From: Gemmatimonadota bacterium
GTDB lineage: Bacteria; Gemmatimonadota; Gemmatimonadetes; Longimicrobiales; UBA6960
NCBI GenBank assembly: GCA_019347995.1
Contig: JAHWKH010000089.1
Coordinates: 1 to 8,082, forward strand
Length of the DNA stretch: 8,082 nt
Direction of reading: 5' to 3'
Below are positions 6,868 to 8,082 of the stretch, one piece after another (positions within the stretch are counted from its first letter, which is position 1; each line of letters opens with the position of its first letter). The position numbers were made by a program, and so were the translations under genes. Below the pieces are notes generated by a model, which did no database searches, was not told where the DNA came from, and saw nothing but the letters and a program-made list of their open reading frames with translations.

Positions 6868-6895
6868 AGATAACCACGTGAGGCATCCGGGCGAA
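6868..6895 (-). promoter_or_regulatory. Weak promoter candidate for the eight-gene operon
   Basis: In the only sizeable gap upstream of the operon, the minus strand has TTATCT (6873-6868) as a possible -10, in the most AT-rich patch of the spacer, and TTCGCC (6895-6890) 16 nt upstream as a poor -35. Transcription would begin near 6861, giving a leader of about 55 nt. The -35 matches the consensus at only three positions, so this is a guess driven mainly by location. Confidence 0.2.
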
Positions 6896-6918
6896 GGTCG
6901 CTCGGGGGATACATGCCT

Positions 6919-6932
6919 CGCTCGCCGGAGCG
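6919..6932 (-). terminator. Possible weak hairpin terminator after the hydrolase gene
   Basis: CGCTC-GCCG-GAGCG forms a 5-bp stem with a 4-nt loop 1 nt after the stop codon of the alpha/beta hydrolase. No T-tract follows on the minus strand, so intrinsic termination would be weak. It could equally be chance in GC-rich DNA. Confidence 0.2.
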
Positions 6933-6933
6933 C

Positions 6934-7752
6934 TCAGGCCAGGTGCTCCAGGAGCAGGGCGTGAAGGGCGTCGGGGTTGTCTGCGTTGACCCAGTGTCCC
7001 CCCGACACGCGGTGGAGGTGGACCCGCCCCTCGCGCCGTCCCGCCTGCTCGACCCGCTCACAGGCCGCCTCGTCCAGCACGGACGAGTCCTCCGCCTTCA
7101 CCACGTGCACGCTCACGCCTTCGGGCGGCGCCTCGAGCACGTCCCAGGCATCCTCGGCGAAGAAGCTCCGGAGGAGCGCCTCCATGTCGTCGGCGTCGAT
7201 GCGCCAGCGGTAGACGCCCCCTTCCTCCTCCACGTTCGTGGCCATCCAGCGGGCCAGGGGCAGCGGGAGGCCCTCGCCGCGGAGCGCGTCGACGGCGCCG
7301 TCGCGGGCATCGAAGGGGCCCGGGTTGCGGCGGAGGATGGCCAGCATGTCCCAGGCGCTTCCCTCCGGCTCCCGGGTCCCGGGAGTGGAGTCCACCACCC
7401 ACGCCTGACGGAGCCCCGGGATCCCGACCCGCGTGGCCACGAGCGCCACCTTGCCTCCGAACGAGTGGCCCAGGATCGCGTGGGTCTCCACGTCGGACGC
7501 GCGAATCGCCTCGACCACGTCGTCGGCGGCGGCGGCCACGGTATGGGGTGGAGAGAAGCCCCGGGACGCCCCGTGCTGCCGCAGGTCCACCAGCAGGGCG
7601 CCCCACGCGGGCCGCTCCCGCACGAAGCGGCGGGCCACGCTCCCCCAGTTCCTGCCGGCGCCGTAGATGCCGTGGAGGACGACCAGCCATCGCTCCGGAG
7701 GGGTGTCCGGTGCGGTGACCCGGTCGAGGTGGAGGCGCGGTCGGTCGTTCAT
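6934..7752 (-). CDS. Alpha/beta hydrolase, YbfF/ABHD11-like esterase
   Basis: A 272-residue soluble alpha/beta-fold hydrolase. The oxyanion-hole strand is WLVVLHGIYGAGRNWGSVARRF (22-43), followed by LLVDLRQHGASRG (53-65). The nucleophile elbow GHSFGGK places Ser97 as the catalytic serine. AWVVDSTPG (117-125) contains Asp121 at the position matching the VVDI.P segment of YbfF/ABHD11 proteins, and SGGHWVNADNPDAL supplies the catalytic His253. The likely acid is Asp121 or an acidic residue in KAEDSS (219-224). The start is the ATG at 7752-7750, with AAAGGA about 5 nt upstream; the ATG at 7758 is too close to that site. No signal peptide is seen, so it is probably cytoplasmic. It is separated by 128 bp from the downstream operon and has no clear partner gene. 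Members act on short acyl esters, but the substrate here is unknown. Confidence 0.9.
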   Translation of the reverse strand: MNDRPRLHLDRVTAPDTPPERWLVVLHGIYGAGRNWGSVARRFVRERPAWGALLVDLRQHGASRGFSPPHTVAAAADDVVEAIRASDVETHAILGHSFGGKVALVATRVGIPGLRQAWVVDSTPGTREPEGSAWDMLAILRRNPGPFDARDGAVDALRGEGLPLPLARWMATNVEEEGGVYRWRIDADDMEALLRSFFAEDAWDVLEAPPEGVSVHVVKAEDSSVLDEAACERVEQAGRREGRVHLHRVSGGHWVNADNPDALHALLLEHLA

Positions 7753-8082
7753 GGCCATCCTTTGGCGAGCGTCGCGTGTCCAAGGCATGGAGGGGCGAGC
7801 CCGGAACCGGGAATGCCCGCGTCGCGTACCCCCCGCAGGCGCCGGGGCTCCGGCAGATTCCTCGTGGTGTGGCGCGGAAGTCCCGTTCAGCACCGAGGGG
7901 GCCGATGCGCCGCTCCAGCTAGGCGCGACGACGAGTCGTAGCAGAGCTACGGCGAGGAGGAGCAACGACGCGGGGGTGGTTGCAGCGGCTCCCGCAAGCC
8001 CCGGGCCGTTGGCGCCACACCCCGAACACGGCGGGCGGCCAGGGCCCCTCGCGCCACCGCTCCGCGACCCCCCCCCGGCCTC
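7753..8082. other. 330-bp region with no recognisable gene
   Basis: No reading frame here gives a protein I recognise. Frames stay open on both strands only because the DNA is so GC-rich. The region includes the presumed upstream region of the hydrolase gene, a hairpin-bearing repeat-like element (7921-7972), and a very GC-rich tail with a run of nine C (8068-8076). I see no convincing promoter boxes. It could contain the edge of a further gene beyond the window, but nothing supports that. Confidence 0.6.
7921..7972. repeat. Repeat-like element with a CGTAGC hairpin
   Basis: A core perfect inverted repeat CGTAGC-AGA-GCTACG (7937-7951) extends by a G-U wobble and a G-C pair in RNA to about 8 pairs. 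It is flanked on the minus strand by GCGTCGTTGCTCCTCCTCG before and ACTCGTCGTCGCG after. The pattern resembles short dispersed intergenic repeats I recall from high-GC environmental genomes, with CGTTGCTCCTCG and a CGTAG/CTACG hairpin. Only one copy is in this window, so repeat status is inferred from resemblance, not shown. Confidence 0.45.

Noticed and set aside
6875..6880. A CACGTG palindrome in the operon leader as an operator
   Set aside because: A 6-bp palindrome is expected by chance in GC-rich DNA, and MerR-type operators are longer with a spaced dyad.
6913..7941. A 342-codon open frame on the plus strand opposite the hydrolase gene
   Set aside because: Low-complexity translation with no family signature, while the opposite strand has a complete alpha/beta hydrolase with Ser97 and His253.
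7753..7965. An upstream extension of the hydrolase gene with a hydrophobic start (MLLLAVALLRLVV) like a signal peptide
   Set aside because: It begins at TTG inside the repeat-like element, without a convincing ribosome-binding site, and the linker to the conserved domain is low complexity. The ATG at 7752 has a good AAAGGA site and the normal family N-terminus.
8068..8076. A run of nine C near the right edge as a phase-variation tract
   Set aside because: No gene is recognisable around it, so there is no frame for it to switch; it may also be an assembly or sequencing artefact.
1..8082. CRISPR arrays, tRNA or rRNA genes, insertion sequences, toxin-antitoxin or defence genes
   Set aside because: I looked on both strands and saw no regularly spaced direct repeats, cloverleaf-like segments, transposase motifs or small paired genes. 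The window is filled by housekeeping genes.

Overview
The window is very GC-rich (about 70% by eye) bacterial chromosomal DNA, and all of its recognisable genes lie on the minus strand. It reads as a conserved core-genome neighbourhood rather than an accessory island: no transposase, integrase, phage gene, CRISPR array, tRNA or rRNA is visible. Gene content and order (DUF512 radical SAM protein, Der, PlsY, GpsA, a small MerR regulator, SurE, Pcm, DUF368), together with the high GC and frequent GTG starts, suggest an uncultured or little-studied high-GC phylum. Gemmatimonadota is my best guess and Myxococcota or another delta-type lineage is possible; this is inference, not proof.

Reading in the direction of transcription, from right to left. 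(1) 8082-7753 holds no gene I can recognise, but contains a short hairpin-bearing element that resembles a dispersed repeat (7921-7972). (2) 7752-6934 is a stand-alone alpha/beta hydrolase of the YbfF/ABHD11 type. (3) 6933-6806 is a 128-bp spacer with a possible promoter and a strong hairpin. (4) 6805 to the left edge is one tightly packed operon of eight genes. Every junction overlaps, six of the seven by exactly 4 bp (GTGA or ATGA) and surE/pcm by 19 bp (or 4 bp if the alternative start is used). The last gene, DUF368, runs off the left edge.

The operon joins three themes. The first is ribosome assembly: the double GTPase Der, plus a radical SAM/PDZ-like DUF512 protein of unknown substrate. 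The second is envelope lipid supply: GpsA makes sn-glycerol-3-phosphate, PlsY acylates it to lysophosphatidate, and the DUF368 membrane protein probably recycles the undecaprenyl-phosphate carrier. The third is stationary-phase housekeeping: the SurE nucleotidase and the Pcm isoaspartyl repair methyltransferase, a classic pair. A 130-residue MerR-type DNA-binding protein lies in the middle and may regulate the operon.

I did not find a clearly new system. The points most worth following are the fully overlapping operon with its embedded regulator, the uncharacterised radical SAM protein coupled to Der, the hairpin at the likely 5' end of the operon mRNA, and the repeat-like element near the right edge.
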